Positions 50,891-64,000 of a stretch of DNA of 64,000 nt are shown here, piece by piece. Numbering within the stretch: the stretch's first letter is position 1; every line of letters starts with the position of its first letter. The notes below the pieces were generated by a model that searched no databases, was not told the DNA's origin, and was given only the letters and a program-made list of their open reading frames with translations. Origin of the DNA: Climacteris rufus (Eukaryota > Chordata > Aves > Passeriformes > Climacteridae); NCBI GenBank assembly GCA_013398175.1, contig VZRZ01000213.1, positions 599,271 to 663,270 of the forward strand. Direction: 5' to 3'. The position numbers and the translations under genes were made by a program.

Positions 50891-51318
50891 TATGGTAAGA
50901 TGGCACAAAAGGAATTTATTTTGAGGTCAGGATAAGCCTACAGTATTTTCAGCCTCAGTAGGACTTGGTGATGTTCTGTGTCTGCTCCCTCAGTGCAGAG
51001 GTAAATTGTACCCTGCGGTGTTTAAGGTCTTTTGGAAAACACTTTGGAGTTTTATTTTGTCTAGTGCTATAATTTCCTTCTGTCTTATCAACATAATCTT
51101 TGTCACTTGCAGAAGCTGTAGCCAAAAAGCGAAAACCACCGTGTTCCATTTTGTATTATAGTCTGAGCCCTATTGATGGAGGTGGGACCAGAACTCCTTA
51201 TGTAAAGGTTTATTATTCATTTGTCTTGTATTTGCTACCATATCACTGTAAAGAAAAAAATAACACAATCAGCTATTTTTTCATTTTTTACTTCCAACTA
51301 TTTTAGATTTTTTTACTT

Positions 51319-51345
51319 GATATATATACAGATATATATATATAA
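51319..51345. repeat. (TA)n-rich microsatellite
   Basis: GATATATATACAGATATATATATATA is an interrupted TA dinucleotide repeat downstream of the proximal 3' end of KCNMB2. If a longer 3' UTR is used, it would be transcribed. Confidence 0.85.
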
Positions 51346-52043
51346 AGAAAAAGCTATATTATATCTAGTTGTGTATTGGAACCTGTTTATGGGGGGGTTT
51401 TTTGTTTGTTTTTACCCACTGGAAAATGAACAGTACAACTCATGTTTATAACCTTCATCCTTGGATAATATCATAACATGGAGGAGCAGCACTGCAGGAT
51501 CTTATCCAATATTCATGATGTTGTTTCAGTCAAAGGTCTCTGTTGTTATGACATGGGAAATGACAAAAATCTCATCCAATTCTATGGCTCTTTTAACTGA
51601 ATTGTTAGATAATCATCATAACACATTTGGAAATCTCTTCTGACCCTAACTCACTATGCAGTGCTGGCTGACATGAATTATGATTTACAAGACCCAGTTG
51701 CAATGATTTATTAGAAAAACTGAGAATCTGGCTAAATTGTTGTCCTATCTGTCAAATATTTACTACAGTATACTTGCCAGTTTAATTACCTATATGCTGT
51801 AGTCACAATTTCTGCATAATTTATTTTTATTCCCCTATAGCAAACATTCCTTCTTATGTTTTAAAGACACCTCTCTCAGTTTTTCACGTTGCACCCAGCC
51901 TGAAGGACAAACAAAAAGCACATCCTGGGAGCATCCTGTGAACTCATTATCCAATAGCTCAAAGAAACCAGGCCTACTCAAATGAAGAAACTAACATTTT
52001 TCCCTTTAAAAAGACTGCAAATCAAGTATTCTGCCTGGTTCAT

Positions 52044-52065
52044 CTAGATATACATATATATATAA
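52044..52065. repeat. Short (TA)n repeat
   Basis: A short interrupted TA run (GATATACATATATATATAAG). It is a simple repeat with no associated gene. Confidence 0.8.
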
Positions 52066-52168
52066 GTACCTTTCCGCATCATAGCATTAAAAATTTCAAG
52101 ATGTTACAAAACAAGTCATGCAAGTGTAACGTGAGCTGTAAAAAAAGATATGAGTTCTCAGCAGTGAA

Positions 52169-52174
52169 AATAAA
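52169..52174 (+). terminator. Possible distal polyadenylation signal
   Basis: AATAAA is followed by CCTGCAATCTTGTAATCAGT, without a strong GT-rich element. It could serve a longer KCNMB2 3' UTR of about 1.8 kb. There is no other support. Confidence 0.2.
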
Positions 52175-52601
52175 CCTGCAATCTTGTAATCAGTAGTATA
52201 ATTTTCCTTAGGTAATTAAATTCCTGGAGGGTGGGGGCATAATGAAGGTTCCAAAAATATGTAATAAAAATGTTAAATTAAATCTTCCAGATTTCAATAT
52301 CTTCTACCTTCAGATCTGGCTTGTTTCATCAAACTGTTTCCTGTAGCTTCTATTGCCGAGGAATGAGGAGTGCTGGTGCACCAGGGAATTCATAAATGTT
52401 CATTTGCAAAAATGAAGTTTTGATCAATATGTTGGAATTAGAGAAGCCGTCATCAGGGGATCTGGGAAATTCAGCATCAATGGGATTGGAGTCGCAAAGT
52501 CTTTGGTGGAGTGAGAGCAACCTTTATTGGGCCACCCACTCAGGAGATCCCAGTGCCAGTGTGGATGTGGGACGGAGATGGGGCGCCCAGCCCTGCTCCT
52601 G

Positions 52602-52774
52602 CAGTGCCCTGCTATCAGTGGTTTTGGTGGTACCACCATGAGGGCACTCAGGGATTCACTGCCCTGCTGTCAGTGGTTTTGGTGGTACCACCATGAGGGC
52701 ACTCAGGGATTCACTGCCCTGCTGTCAGTGGTTTTGGTGGTACCACCATGAGGGCACTCGGGGATTCACTGCCT
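52602..52774. repeat. 55-bp tandem repeat, about 3 copies
   Basis: The unit contains CAGTGGTTTTGGTGGTACCA, then CCATGAGGGCACTC and GGGATTCACTGCC. The GGTACCACC block recurs at an exact 55-bp period (TACCACCATG at 52631, 52686 and 52741). Copies are nearly identical, so the array is young. The first copy has ATCAG for GTCAG, and the last has CTCGGGG for CTCAGGG and is cut short. A period of 55 is not a multiple of three, so the array is not a protein repeat, although it yields overlapping open frames in several phases. Confidence 0.97.
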
Positions 52775-55700
52775 GCAGCTCACGAGAGGCTTCAGGCTGC
52801 AGATGCTCATCATTGTTACCAAACCTTATCCTGCAGGTTCTGCCCAGAAGGGAGATATCCAGCTGAGGCCAGGGAGCCACACGTCCAAGGAGGCCCCATG
52901 ACCATTTCTAGACAGTCCAGGGGGTTCCCAGGGTGCATCTCCCTGTATGAAGTTGATTTTCTCCCAAGCAGAGACATTGGCTCTGTATTCTGTGTTGCCA
53001 CCCTCAGTTGTCCCTGTTTATCTCCCCATCATCAGAGCTGCACCACTGACACCAGAGGAAGGACTGGACTGTGCTGCTGATCACAGTTCCCAAATCAGGA
53101 ATGATGCACGGCCTTGCCAGCACGGAGCTGTGGTGCTGTGGTGTGGTGGCTTTTCCACACCATCACAAACACTTCTGTTGGCCATTTACTCAATGATTTA
53201 CGTGCCTCATGACATTTTTGGTGCCTGTATTTGTGCATTTTTGCTCTGTGACAGGGAAGCTGATTGTTCCTGACATTTACACATCAAACGCTGCTTTCAA
53301 CATATCATGCCATAAAACATTTCACCAGAGCTCCTGTGGATGAAACATCTTGATGCTGTTGCAGGCTATAATCATTTTGTTGACATTAAGGGAGAGATCT
53401 GTGGGATAGCAAAACAACTTGAGTAATTGGATGGAGTGAGGTAAAACAATAATTTTGAAGGGAATTATCCATCTGATCCCTGGCACAGTTAACCCCCTAC
53501 TGAAGTGTTAGCACTGCAAATGTGATTTTTGACAACTCCTGCTGCCCCAAAGAGAGGTGGTGTTTCAGCAGGGATGTTAGTCTGTGCTATTTCTTTCTCT
53601 ACTCCATTTTAATATCGTGTTTATCTCCTGCAAAAGAAATTTATGTTCCTGTAGACAGATCAAATGAATGAAAAAAATGTAATGAAATTCAGCAGTCAGG
53701 CAAACCTACACTGTTTCCAAGACAGATTCTGACTCTTCTCAGCACAAACATTTCACCTCTTGATGTCCCAGCTGGGCATTTGGGACAGCAGGGAACAACC
53801 TGTCCTGGAAAACCCTGGAAGAGAGAGGTGCAGTATGAAAAAGGCTGTGCAGTATTCTCAGGCATCAGAATCCTATGACAGGCACCCTTGTGGGATTTAC
53901 AGCATGCTTTAGTATTCCAGGTAGCAAATTCACATGGCCTTTTAGTAGTTGTTATTTTCTTAATTAGTTTATATATGTCAGGCTTTATTTCTGTTCTGGA
54001 ACGTCTAAATCTGAAGCTGAAGTGTGAACAGCACTGCTGTAATACTCTGAAACTTGGCACCTTGCAGCAGATTTACTAAATGTCAGCAGCTAGGACAACA
54101 GAGAGTTTATTTTGATTTAGTTTTCCTCGTTGTGGAGATGTCACTTTATCTCACAAAATGTACCCAGAGTGGAAGAATAGCTATCTCCAGTGTGAGTTTG
54201 GGCAAATGCAGCAAGAGGAGAGGGTTCAGGAAACACAAGAGCCTGCACATATCAAGGAGACACAAAGGTGATTTCCCACCTGAAGGACAAATAGGGAATA
54301 AACTCCCAAAGTCCCAAAGTCCTGAGACAAGGCTGGCAATGCTGCAGGCTTCACTCTTCATCTCCATCTGCATCACCACCCACAGAAGAGTTCAATGGAA
54401 GAAGCTGCTGAGAAAGGACTGGCTGGTCCAAGAGGATTCCTGCATTTGTTTGACCATAAAAGCTGTTACCTTACAGCAGTACACCTGTAATGATACAATC
54501 TCTAAAGAGAATGACAATTTCAAGGTAATACCACCTTAAAAATTGTTCAGCTAATTTCCCTTCTCATACAGTCATGCCCTTATTAAATTAGCTTTAGGCA
54601 TTCAAGGGGATTGAAGCAATATCTTTGCTGCAACACAATTTTTCCACAGACTCTGGGCATGGTAGCGTCAGCTCTGCATTAGCCACTGTATTGCTCATCA
54701 TCCATCAAAGACTTGGGAAAAAAACCCTCACTTTTCTGCTCCACTGAACACTTGTCACTTTCCAGCTTTCAGTTTTAAAGAGAAAAACCACACACAGTTT
54801 GTGGTGTTCCCAAACATCTCACAACTGGATGAAAACTTTGCCAAATTTTTTTTGTTGCGCAGGAAAGAGTGAAAAGCAGGAGTAAATATCAATTACTTTG
54901 TTTCAGTGTTTTGAAAACAAGATGTTTCCACTTTTCAGTTTGAATTGATGAAGTGTTTCAAAATCTAGGAGTGAGGGAAGATTTTTATTAGGAAAACTTG
55001 AAAAATAAACATAATAGTTCCTCTGATGTGAAACAAAACTGTCAGCAATTGCTCAGTTTGCTGAATATTTTGAGGTGGGTTTTTTTTTTTTGTGGTGTAG
55101 ACCAGCAAGATGTTTCCTTTCTTTCATTTTTATCTCCCGTCAGTGAAGTGCAGGATCCATCACATAGATGTAACCAGCAGCTGCCCCAACAAGCTGTGTT
55201 TTGATAAATCCCAGTGAACTGAGGCCTCTGGCCATGTGCTGGTCTCCCAAGAAGCAATTTTTTTGTCCTTGACCTACAGCTGCTAAATGTAAAACAACCT
55301 TCATTCCACACAAAGGACTTCTTCATCCTTCAGATATGGTCTAAGAAAAAAATAAAATTTAGCAATGCTGCCAGGTGAATTCACACCAAGATTTTTTAAA
55401 TAAATCAAATTTCTCCAGACATCAAAAAAATGTGTTAACATTAGCAGAGCCCTTCATACAGCCTGTCTACTTTTTATAGTTCTCCATTTTCATAGAAAGA
55501 TCTGTAGGTGAGTATTTATTTTTAACTGAACTACATTTATTCGGGTAAGAATTGACTGTATTTCATTGCCTAGTGATTTTTTTTGGTGATATAGATGGTA
55601 AGAGATGCTCATTCTAAAAGCTCTGCAAACTCCGTTTAAATATGATCATTTCCAGGCAGAAGCTCAGGAAATGACTCATAAAACATGAGCAGAGATAGGG

Positions 55701-56279
55701 AACCAACTTTCTCATTGAACACACACGGAAAAGGTTTGTTTACTTTGGAAGTTCAAGAAAAGCAAGTGAGAGTTAGAAGCATCTCCAAACGCAGTGAGGC
55801 AGGTCAGATTTAGGGGATCATATAAATTTATGTTAATCCCCTCCAGTATAGCACAACAGGAACAGCCACTACTATAGGTTGCAAAAAAAATGTATGGCCT
55901 TTTTGTCCAGGAGTGTGTTCAATATTCAATACATTTTAGGAAAAAATGTCAGAAAACTGCTGAAACACTGCTTTTGCCATTCAGTGCACCCAAATACTAG
56001 CTTCCTTTTTAAAGATACCATTTCTAATATACCATTTTTTTCAAAACTAAGAAAAAATACAAAAGCAAAATCTGAATCTGATCTACTATTATCTCACCTA
56101 ACACTTCATATCAACCCAAATTTTTTTTCAGGTTTTTCAGTCTGCACAATATTCTGAAGATTTTCTTCCCATACACAGCTCAAAAAATGTTGTGGAATTG
56201 AAAACATGTTTCCCACTCAACTCAGGGTATAACCTCTAAATCTCCTAGGGTGGGTTTTCTAATATATCCTGTGGAAGGT

Positions 56280-56357
56280 ATCCTTGCTAATGGCAGGGGG
56301 TGGAACCAGATGATCTGTAAGGTTCCTTCCAAGACAAGCCATTCCGTGATTCCATCA
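56280..56357 (+). mobile_element. CR1 LINE 3' tail fragment, sense on + strand
   Basis: The + strand reads GGCAGGGGGTGGAACCAGAT, then GATCTGTAAGGTTCCTTCCA, AGCCATTCCGTGATTCCATC. This is the classical avian CR1 3' end, including the degenerate terminal ATTCYRTGATTC repeat. Only about 78 bp remain because of 5' truncation. Confidence 0.9.
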
Positions 56358-59300
56358 TGTGAAAATGTGTATGAGGAAGGTGAGAGGTTTCACCATCTCT
56401 CCCTAAAGTTTCCAACTTGGCAATTATTTTGCATAACTGCAAGTACTATTCTGTATTCAGTTATAGGGCACTTTTTAACACCCAGCTACCTGCACAGTTA
56501 ACTCCAGATCACAAGCAAAGGCTCTGTTGTGCCAGAGGCTGCGGAGCAGCTCAAGACCCAAAGTCAAGTGGAGTGAAAGGAAGAGCACCTTGCAACCCTT
56601 CCACGTTAGGCACTTAGGGTTTCAGTCACCATGCACTTAAACTTCGTTATATTCATCAGAGATTAGGTAGGAAGCAAAGTCTGATGACTAAGCAGCAACA
56701 CCTTAATCACTGCCCTTACAAGCAAGAGTTCAAAGCCATTAATACAGCAAGACATCTGAACAATGCAACGGGAGGTTGCAAGCACTGCAGAGGCTGCAAA
56801 ACCCAGCATGGAGGGAGTCCGGGTGTAATTGCTTCCCTTTTCCTCAGCACCACTTCACCATGTGCTCAAACACAGTGGGAAGGCAAACTCATCCCAGCAG
56901 CAGCCTGTTTCCCATTGCTGGCAGCTCCCTTTCCTCCCCAGCACACGCTGGTTCCCAACCCTGCACAGGAATTGCTGGGTGTCAGCTTCCACGTACGAGG
57001 CAAGATCTCCCACCCAAGAGCCATGAAATCTGTCCCAGTGCAGGTTTTTTTACAGCAGGTAAAGTGCCACTAGTCCAAAGTTTCTATTACACAGCCACCA
57101 GGAAAGAGTGGGAAAGACAAACAGCAAATGAGTAAATGAGAAGTTCTGCTTTGCTCAGGAGAAATGAGGAGCATCTGCTCACACACGGGGGGTTCCCAGG
57201 GCAAGAGACTTTTGGGGACCTCATTCTCTGTGGGCAGACCCATCCTGTTGGGATGTAACATCCAGGTTTTCATTTCATGGGCACAACATGTGGCCCTTCA
57301 CAAATCTCTCTTCCCATGGCACAGCAACTTACCAGTCCCACTGAACCAGATGCTAAAAGTTTTAAGTATGCAGTATCAAAACTGAATTATTCAAAAACCA
57401 TCTGGACATGATCCTGAATGTGCTGTAGGGGACCCTACTGGAGCTGGGGTTTTGGGCATCCCAACACCTGGTAGGGAAGTGCCCCGGGTTCAGAACTTGT
57501 CTAAGGAGCAGGAGTTAAGTCAGAGGCTGGGATGGAGTTGGCTGTGAGGGAAGAATTTTATTAACCTCATTTTAAAACCTGATTTTCTGCTAATAATCCA
57601 TCACACTCCATTTTTCACTATTTTAACTCAAAGCATCCAGCAAAAGACATACAAGTAGAGCTGGCAGAGCTATCCAGGAGGCTTTGCCCATGCTAAGGAG
57701 CACTGAAATTAGAACTGCCATTAGAGGGAACTCAGATCCTCTCCTGTCAAAACCAGGAGGCTTTACCTCATAACTCCAAACAGAAGATTAATCCTGAGAC
57801 AAGAGCCAGGAGAGAGGGACTGCAACCCACGACAGAGAGGGGCACAGGGGAGACCAGGCGGCTTCAAGTGTCCCTGTCCCAACAGCACATGGTCCCTGGT
57901 CCTGAGCACACACAGCTCTGTGGACACGGTCTGTGTGCAGGAATTTGGGAAGCACTCACTGCTCCTGGTTTTCCTGTGTCCTGCCATTAGCTCTGTGCCA
58001 CTCAGCAGTCACCTTAAGAAGAGAAAACAGCTGCAGTCCCAGATTTCCACTGCTGTCCCTGGCAGTCCTTCATCTTGAGCCAATAACACTCTGGCTGCAA
58101 ATAGCAAATTAATGATCTAGGAAATCGGTTGTTCCCTTGTACCTTCAGAGTCCTCTCCCACCTCTTCTGGCCTCTCTCCAGGTGAGAACTTGGCCATGCT
58201 GATCAACACATGCAGGAAAGCAGGAGAAGCAAAACCAAAATTCCATCCACTTCCCATCATCAGCTCCATGTAAGGTGGTTAAACACTAAAACACATTGAG
58301 ATGCTTGGGCAAGGAAACTTTGGGGTCACCAGCCCTTTGAGTTTGATGCTGGCCATCACCACCAGCAGCTTGTTATGGACCTGTCACCACAAATGACTGA
58401 TGATCCCCAAAGGGACAGTGAGGAAGGAGTATCCAGGGCCCTCTCATGCAGTTGTTGGCCAATAACACTTCTGCTGATCTGACCCACATCCCCAGCTCCC
58501 AAACCCTGCTGCCCCATGCCTGAGACAACCCTCAAAGCTCTCACACCTCACACCAAGAGCAGGACTGGAGGTGGCAGTCCACTCCAGGTATGCCACCCCT
58601 CCCATGGAACTAAATCCCAAATGTCACTTAATTTCTGCTACATCTGTGGTGCAGATACTTTGGTGATAATCTTTACCCCTCAGCATGCCCCAGGTTCACA
58701 AGGCATCCTGCCCACTGCAGAGACTGTGTGTGCACACCCAAGGGTGGGCTTGTACCCTTCTCCACTATGTGACTGGGAAATGCACAGCTCTGTCCTTCCC
58801 TCGAGTCACTTGGCTGCTCAATACTAGCCTGACAATTACTTCCAGCCTTGGATAAAAATCTCCTGCCCTGATGCTGTTAAATTATGTAGAACAAGATTAT
58901 AATTACATCCTAAAAAAAAAAAAAAAACCCTGAAGTCTATACTTACAAGAACATTATTTGGGTTGCAAAAGCAAGCACTCCAAAGTTATAAAATGCTAGA
59001 AATGAAGCTGCCTGAATAGCCTCCATGCTGCACCACTTGTACATATGCATTATGGTGCAGTGGCTAAATCTACAGTGATGTCCCATTTTCCACAGGACCC
59101 CAGGCCCTGCCCTAAAGAATGGCCTTTAGGCAGGGTCACAGCCATGGTACCGTATGGTCAGAGCAGGAGTGGAAGAGGGAGACCTGTCTGATGTCCTTCA
59201 GAAGAGGACACTGCCATGGTATCTGTGAGGGTGGGGAGGATTATGTTAAGGGAAACTGGTGGAGAGCCTTCCTTTTGCCAAAATCCTGTGGGTCGCTTTC

Positions 59301-62300
59301 CTGCTCAGCTCCATCAAGCTTCAGTGAAACTGCCAGGCTGGAGCAATGCAAATACTGGGCTCTGCTCTGAGCAGAGCTCAGCCCAAGCAGGTCATCTTCC
59401 TGCTGAAAATGACTTGAAGAAAACATTTTGACAGCTCCAAATTGATCATCTTCAGGCATTTTTGACCCGTAGGAAGCCGGGCCAGTTTGCTATTAGTTTT
59501 TGAACTCTATTGTGTCAAAACCCCAGGAAAATATTGCAGGACAGAAGCCTTCATTAGCTACCCTGCCATGCCCTGGGCAGCAGGGTTCAATTTACCCTTT
59601 GCTGTGGATGGCTGCTGCCAGCTGAGTGGCATGTCACCAAAACACCCACCCTGCAGCCAAAGGGGTCCACGGTGAGGGGCTGCTCCCCTTCCCTGCTCCG
59701 GGAGCCCATAAATGCTAATTCCCTCACCCCTCCACAGAAAGGTCTTTTGGCTTGTTTCAAGGCCAAGCAGATAGACCAGAATCAGACTGGCAAATAGGCT
59801 TTCCCTGAAACCCCTTCTCTCTGTATGTTCCTAAAATTAAATTAAAATCTATTGGCACAGAGACTCTGTAGACACCAGAGACTGTGTTCCTCCAGTTCAT
59901 CCTGGCCTCCCCAAATGCCAGGCCGAAGCTTGAGTTGTTTGTGTACTCAAAATAGTTGAAACTGGTCAAATCCAGTCATCAGCCCCACAGATAGACCAAA
60001 TTCTGTTCCTCTCATAGAGGATTCTTCCCAGATAATCTCCAGAGTAACCTATGAGTGTCCACCTGGATTTACTATCAGTCGCCAACCAGCAGCAGCTCTG
60101 GAGCACATCACGTTGCTGTTCTAGCAAAATGTGGCGAAACACAGTAAGGCAAAGCAACCATCAGGAAGAAATTAAACATAACCAATTGACTTACCTGGGT
60201 TGTTTCAAAATTTTCTCCCACTGCTGACTACGGCACAGACGGTGGACACCATGGAAGAGATTTTCTCAAGGGTCCTTGTTTTCAGTGACTTCATATTTGA
60301 GGGTTTTAACATTTGGTTTGAATCTGGCAAAGTTCCTGCTCAGTGACTCCAGAATATCTCCAGCACAGGAAATATAAAGAATTAATGCAACCTCAATGCA
60401 TAACACATTTGTACTGTGTAGCATCTCCAGTTTCCTGGGAAGTAAATGAGCATATGCAAGTTGCAAATACTTGATCTTTTTGAACAGAAAAAAAAATTAA
60501 TTACATCTACCTTCTCAATATTACACGGTTCTATGGAAGATGAGAGAGCCTAGATGGGGGCAATGTAGCAACTCAAGAGTTTCCAATGTTTCCTCCTGAC
60601 TGTGAGTTTCAAGCTGGGCCTGAGCCTCACCTTTCATGCCTAACTGCAGTTGGGCTTGGGGTGTTCCAGAAATACAAACCCTGACAGTGACCTTGTGCTT
60701 CAAAACACTGCTTGAAAAAGAAGGAAGCAGAAGCCCAGAAAGAACAAACCCAGCAAAATTTCGTGGGAAGCCAGAACCTCCCTTTCGTAGAACAATGACA
60801 CAGAAAACTGTCCTACAGCAGAGTTTTTGTCTCTCCCATCTAGCCATACCACCTGTTGGCTCCCCATGTCCAGTGGTGTCCATCTGGGATGTCCCATCAC
60901 AGACCATCAGCTCTTTGGACACAAACACCTCTTCTGCTCTGGCTTTACAGAGCTGAGCACAGCAGAGCCTTGACACACACAGCTGAAGCTGCCTTTGTTA
61001 TTAACGTAAGCATGAGCACCAGAGGCAATTTTATGGCTGATTTTCCACAAAAATAGTAATAAAAAATAAACCTCTCCGCAGCCTGGAGCATGAGGCTGGC
61101 GGGGTCTCTGAATGATTTTCCCTGGAGCTGAATCCCTGCAGGATGAGAACTGCAGAGGTTACAGCCACAACACCTCTGTATTATCCACAAGCCGCAGGGA
61201 AGCCGTTTCAACCCCTCAGCCAAGAGCACATCCAGGGTGCCCAGGCCTGCTTGGGGTAACACGTAGAAAAGAAGAAGGTATTTGCTTGGGAAAATATTTC
61301 CTTTCATTTTCAGGGTTTATTTGCAATGTTATTTGTCATATCTCTGCAATCTCTTTGCACAGCATTCATCTTGTCACCAGTGATGAAAAGTAGCGCCCTT
61401 AAGGACTTTTTGCTGGCCTTTTAATTGAGTTGTTTAAACTGATAAATTCAGCTAAGGAAAACTATCTGAGAAAAAGTGATGATTTTATTAAATAAAGAGA
61501 GAGCATGAGCATCTCTCGGGCCACAGCCAATCTGGAGGAGCAAGTGCTGAGACACAGAACTGCCTTCCCCTCCAAGTGCATTTCTACAGGGCTAAAAATG
61601 GTGAGTAAAAGCAATGGGGACATCAGCAATGCCTTGAACCAGCACCTTAGAGAGATGGAGCACCACATCTGCATGTTCAGATGGTCTTTTACAAGATGGA
61701 CTGGCAAAAGAACAGCTTTTAAAAATCGTAGTGCATTCCCTTGCATAAATATAGCCTATAAATATATATACTTCTACTAATGCACGGAATATGCTTCTTT
61801 CCCCGAATTTTGGGATTCACTTTCATTGTTGGAAGATGACTCAAGTAGAAAAATGCAGGTCTGCCTCACAGAAGGGGTTTGCAGCTAATAAACATTCCTT
61901 CCACAGGGTGTTTTTTGGAAAAATCAGTAATGAGAAAATCCAAGTTTAGCACATCATGGTTTGGGACAAGTTTTGCTTTTAAAACCTACTACACCTGCTT
62001 TCTATCAGTGAGTGTACCCCAAGGCTGGGTGCTGCCAAGGGAATCACCAGGCAGCATCCACTCTTTCAGACACTATCTTTTGGCAGTGAATAGCTGAAAT
62101 CCAGGCTTTTCCAGCCTAACAGCCAAGCCTGCTCTATTCAATTGGGACAGACACCAACACTCTCCAACTCACTTTATCTCTGAGTTTTAAATTACCACAA
62201 GTGCAAGACCCACATTAGACTCGGGCTCATGGGACCAGCTGACAGCACAATGCAGCCAGCCTCCAGGGATCCACCAAATCCCACTTCAAATTCTAATTTT

Positions 62301-64000
62301 CTCTCTGCTATTTCAGTTCACTTGATGTTTTCCTCTGTAGATTTTGATCCCTTCTCTTCCTTCCCCTGCATTTCCTCAAGTGTTATTAAGCATTCCAGCA
62401 GCGCTCAGTCCAGATCAGATTTGCAGGGAAGTACCAGCTCCTGCGGAGCAATTCTGCCTTGCTCTAGCAAAGGAAAAATCCCTCCTGCTCCAGCCAGACC
62501 TGACACCCTTAGCAAAGGAATGCTAAAATTTTGAAGTACACGAACATCAATCAACCTGAAGCAAAAAATGAATTCCCTGCAGGAGCAGTACACTTCCTTC
62601 CTCAGAGAGCTGCTGATTAGCAAGATTAATTGTGTACCTGCCAACAGCAGCCAGCGTGAGTTCGCCCATGCGTTGTAATGGACAAGAGCTGATAAGAGCA
62701 TCCTTGCTGTCCTTGGGCATCTGAGCTCACACCAGCAGCTACAAGCTCCAGCTCTGCCAGGATGGACTGGGAGTTTGACTCAGACAAATCAGAAGCAGCT
62801 GTGGCTTCATGTACAACCACTGAAAGTCTTCCCCAGTAAAACATCTTTCTACAGGTGCCAGATATTTCTCACAGAAGCTACATAACCGATTTTTCAGCAA
62901 AATATTTTTCTTCTTGATAATAGTATTTCTTATCCCAAAATGTCCAAAGGTGGATTGTGATGGTATCAATAACATTTTATCTTAAAAGATACAAAAAAGG
63001 CATTTGATCTCTTCAGATTATATTTTTCCCTTTGAAATTCAAAGTAACATCTTTTTGCTTTCATTTATTTTCTGTTGTAAACAAATCAAATGTCATTTTA
63101 GTACTGAAATGAGATATCACCCAACTGTGGCATTTGCACTAACCTGAATCATCACATTGAGAGAAAGCCAGACTGTCGTGTAGAGCAACACATTCCGGGC
63201 TCCAGCTACTGCACTCAGAGCAGGTATTTCAACACTCCAGAACATCCAGCTCTGCTCTTGGGCACAAGGGAGGAGTTGGGACAGTTGCAGCCTCTGGGGA
63301 TGTGGGAATTACAGAGCAAAAGGGCAGTGGAGAGAGAGAGAGGAGGGGAATGACTATGTGGCCTGGGAGACCTGGAGACCTGAAGGACTCAGCTTTGTCA
63401 AGGGCAATTGGTTTTATTGTGGAGCAGAGCCTGCAGCAGTAACAGCTCAGTAGGGAAAGCTCCTGGAGTCTGGGCAATAGCTTGGGCTTGAAAGCCGAAG
63501 CTGAATTGGGCTGTTTCAGTTGGCTGGGGGTCCCTGGTGAGCAGGTCAGGACCACAGCTGGGTGCTGCAAGGATTTGATGGGCAGAGCAGCGCGTCCCAG
63601 GGCCTGCCAGAGAGCTGAGCTGGCCCATGTGAGAGAGGAACCAGAGGCACTCTATCCTCAGGCATGGGAAATATGTATTTCTCTTAGAGGCATAGTTTCA
63701 AACCTAGATGCTGAGTTTGTACCCTTGGAGTCACAATTTATCCATCTGTGTTTGGAAATGAAACTTCTGTGAGTGTTTCAAAACATGGGCTGCCCTGCCA
63801 GCTCATGCTGCAGTGTGGACTTAGGCAATCGGACATCTATGGTCCATTCTGCCTCACTAAATTCCCTTAGAAATATCAGATGCATGCAAAACTCAGATTT
63901 CTGAAGAGCCTAGAAGAGCAGGCAGCATTTTCAGAGGCTGCACTAAAGCCTTTTTGGCCATCCAGCCCCTGATTGCCAACAGCCCTTCCAAAACACAAAA
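56358..64000. other. Non-coding DNA to the end of the window, no gene seen
   Basis: No recognisable exon, RNA gene or intact repeat is visible on either strand. A 16-base A run lies at 58912-58927, and a short GA-rich patch near 63331-63345. Open frames reach 151 codons (minus strand, 60521-60976) but have no domain and look like chance frames. Confidence 0.65.
58912..58927. repeat. Poly-A run
   Basis: Sixteen consecutive A residues with no AATAAA in the preceding 30 bases and no clear flanking duplication, so a retrotransposed tail is not supported. Confidence 0.9.

Larger units (their letters stand above)
50891..56279. other. Non-coding DNA downstream of KCNMB2
   Basis: Apart from AT microsatellites and the 55-bp tandem array, I see no exon or RNA gene. 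The segment just after the gene may include alternative 3' UTR. In mammals the next gene downstream is ZMAT3; no ZMAT3 coding exon is recognisable here. Confidence 0.65.

Noticed and set aside
52602..52774. CRISPR-like array
   Set aside because: The units are contiguous 55-bp tandem copies without unique spacers, in a vertebrate genome.
50891..64000. Possible ZMAT3 exons, expected downstream of KCNMB2 from mammalian synteny
   Set aside because: No zinc-finger coding sequence was recognised on either strand in this part of the window; the gene probably lies beyond it.

Overview
This is a window of vertebrate nuclear DNA, most likely from a bird. It holds one recognisable protein-coding gene, KCNMB2, the beta-2 auxiliary subunit of the large-conductance Ca2+- and voltage-activated K+ (BK, KCNMA1) channel. 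The gene is on the + strand and is split into four coding exons with GT-AG introns: 34834-34889, 41225-41395, 43855-44050 and 50126-50410. The exons join in phase to a 235-residue protein, the length I recall for the mammalian orthologue. It carries the whole family layout: N-terminal FIW inactivation plug, two membrane segments, a cysteine-rich extracellular loop and three N-glycosylation sequons. The bird call rests on sparse repeats, at least four CR1 LINE remnants with avian-type 3' ends, and compact introns (about 6.3, 2.5 and 6.1 kb). A turtle or crocodilian is not strictly excluded.

Layout. Positions 1 to about 34.8 kb hold no coding exon that I can support. They are either upstream intergenic DNA or a long intron between non-coding 5' exons and the first coding exon. 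They contain two CR1 pieces (10.8 kb and 15.2-15.96 kb, the second with a CA microsatellite inside its reverse-transcriptase remnant), a 50-bp sequence present twice 1.4 kb apart, and a 17-bp tandem repeat. KCNMB2 coding sequence spans 34.8-50.4 kb. Its introns hold a short assembly gap (53 N), a perfect 13-bp inverted repeat rich in CAGGTG/CACCTG boxes, a possible retro-inserted segment ending in AATAAA plus an A tract, a 12-bp perfect hairpin fused to a 14-bp tandem repeat, a CR1 fragment, and three stretches that look like candidate conserved regulatory DNA. Downstream of the stop codon there is a 3' UTR with a good polyadenylation signal at 50865-50870. From there to 64.0 kb I see only non-coding DNA with AT repeats, a 55-bp tandem repeat and one more CR1 tail.

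There is no operon, CRISPR array, rRNA, recognisable tRNA or intact mobile element. All other open frames, up to 230 codons, look like chance ORFs. I found no novel biological system. The points most worth checking are the open in-frame sequence upstream of the KCNMB2 start, the substitutions at the exon 3/4 junction, the inverted repeats and the retrosequence candidate.
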